A stretch of DNA of 64,000 nt, from positions 1-64,000 of the forward strand of contig CALWUO010000002.1 in assembly GCA_944384745.1 (NCBI GenBank). The letters are read 5' to 3'. The stretch is from an uncultured Butyricicoccus sp. (GTDB taxonomy: Bacteria > Bacillota > Clostridia > Oscillospirales > Butyricicoccaceae). Numbering within the stretch: the stretch's first letter is position 1; each line of letters opens with the position of its first letter. Below are positions 63,881 to 64,000 of this stretch, piece by piece. The notes beneath the pieces were generated by a model, which saw nothing but the letters and a program-made list of their open reading frames with translations, did not search any database and was not told the DNA's origin. The translations under genes were made by a program, and so were the position numbers.

Positions 63881-64000
63881 CAAATCTATATATCGTGTTT
63901 TTTCAAAAAGTATACCACATAATTTTGGGTATGTAATAAATTTATATTAACACACTAAAGCTTATAGAAACACATGTTCTGTGTATAAAACCGTGAATAA
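63881..64000. other. Sequence after mnmE to the window end
   Basis: 120 bp, AT-rich. Only weak hairpins are seen (for example ACACA/TGTGT at 63970-63984); no gene start is visible. Confidence 0.5.

Overview
The window is chromosomal DNA from a low-GC Gram-positive anaerobe, most likely a gut-type clostridium of the Oscillospirales. This rests on the AT-rich composition, strong AGGAGG/GGGGG ribosome binding sites with frequent TTG starts, AddAB rather than RecBCD, a RemB-type regulator in the gyrase operon, an S-layer-homology protein, and the Firmicutes-type replication origin block. No phage, insertion sequence, CRISPR array or rRNA was seen.

Layout. 1-7.5 kb: addB-addA and a three-tRNA operon (Asp, Phe, Gly) on the minus strand. 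7.6-17.4 kb: rnr, a patatin-like lipase, a promoter with a TetR-type operator, and a complete RND efflux operon (TolC-like protein, lipoprotein adaptor, RND pump, TetR regulator), then a FlK-like thioesterase. 17.4-22.6 kb (minus): galM, a YdcF-like protein, an ABC-F ATPase, a degenerate GDPD-like protein and a cyclophilin. 22.8-31.3 kb (plus): a membrane protein with an HxlR regulator, a PEBP protein with a small membrane protein, an ArsC-like protein, a MarR regulator with a heterodimeric ABC exporter, and an NSS transporter. 31.3-43.3 kb (minus): a second NSS transporter, a YfcC carrier, a DsrAB-like iron-sulfur protein, a zinc-ribbon membrane protein, uppP, a lipoprotein, a two-component operon in which a YbjN-like gene separates response regulator and kinase, an LCP ligase and pyk. 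43.6-49.8 kb: a sugar-nucleotidyltransferase, secG, a second ArsC-like protein, rnhA, an SLH/L,D-transpeptidase wall protein and an SDR. 49.8-64 kb: the origin block, with gyrA, gyrB, remB, recF, yaaA, dnaN and dnaA running left and rpmH, rnpA, yidD, yidC, jag and mnmE running right.

How it works together. The right-hand third is the replication and translation/secretion core. The DnaA-box cluster between dnaN and dnaA has an AT-rich element, five TAG triplets (a DnaA-trio) and at least six exact DnaA boxes. The middle is membrane transport and envelope biology under small local regulators (TetR, HxlR, MarR, a two-component system), several with visible inverted repeats at their promoters.

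The most interesting unexplained signal is a probable ~200-nt small RNA on the minus strand at 45681-45880. It has its own UP-element promoter and terminator, and folds to present a C-rich loop. Fourteen nucleotides of that loop are perfectly complementary to the ribosome binding site of the YbjN-like gene in the two-component operon. A second unexplained signal is a run of four consecutive hairpins upstream of rnpA, the last of which holds the rnpA ribosome binding site inside a terminator-like stem. All calls come from reading the sequence; no database search or folding program was run.
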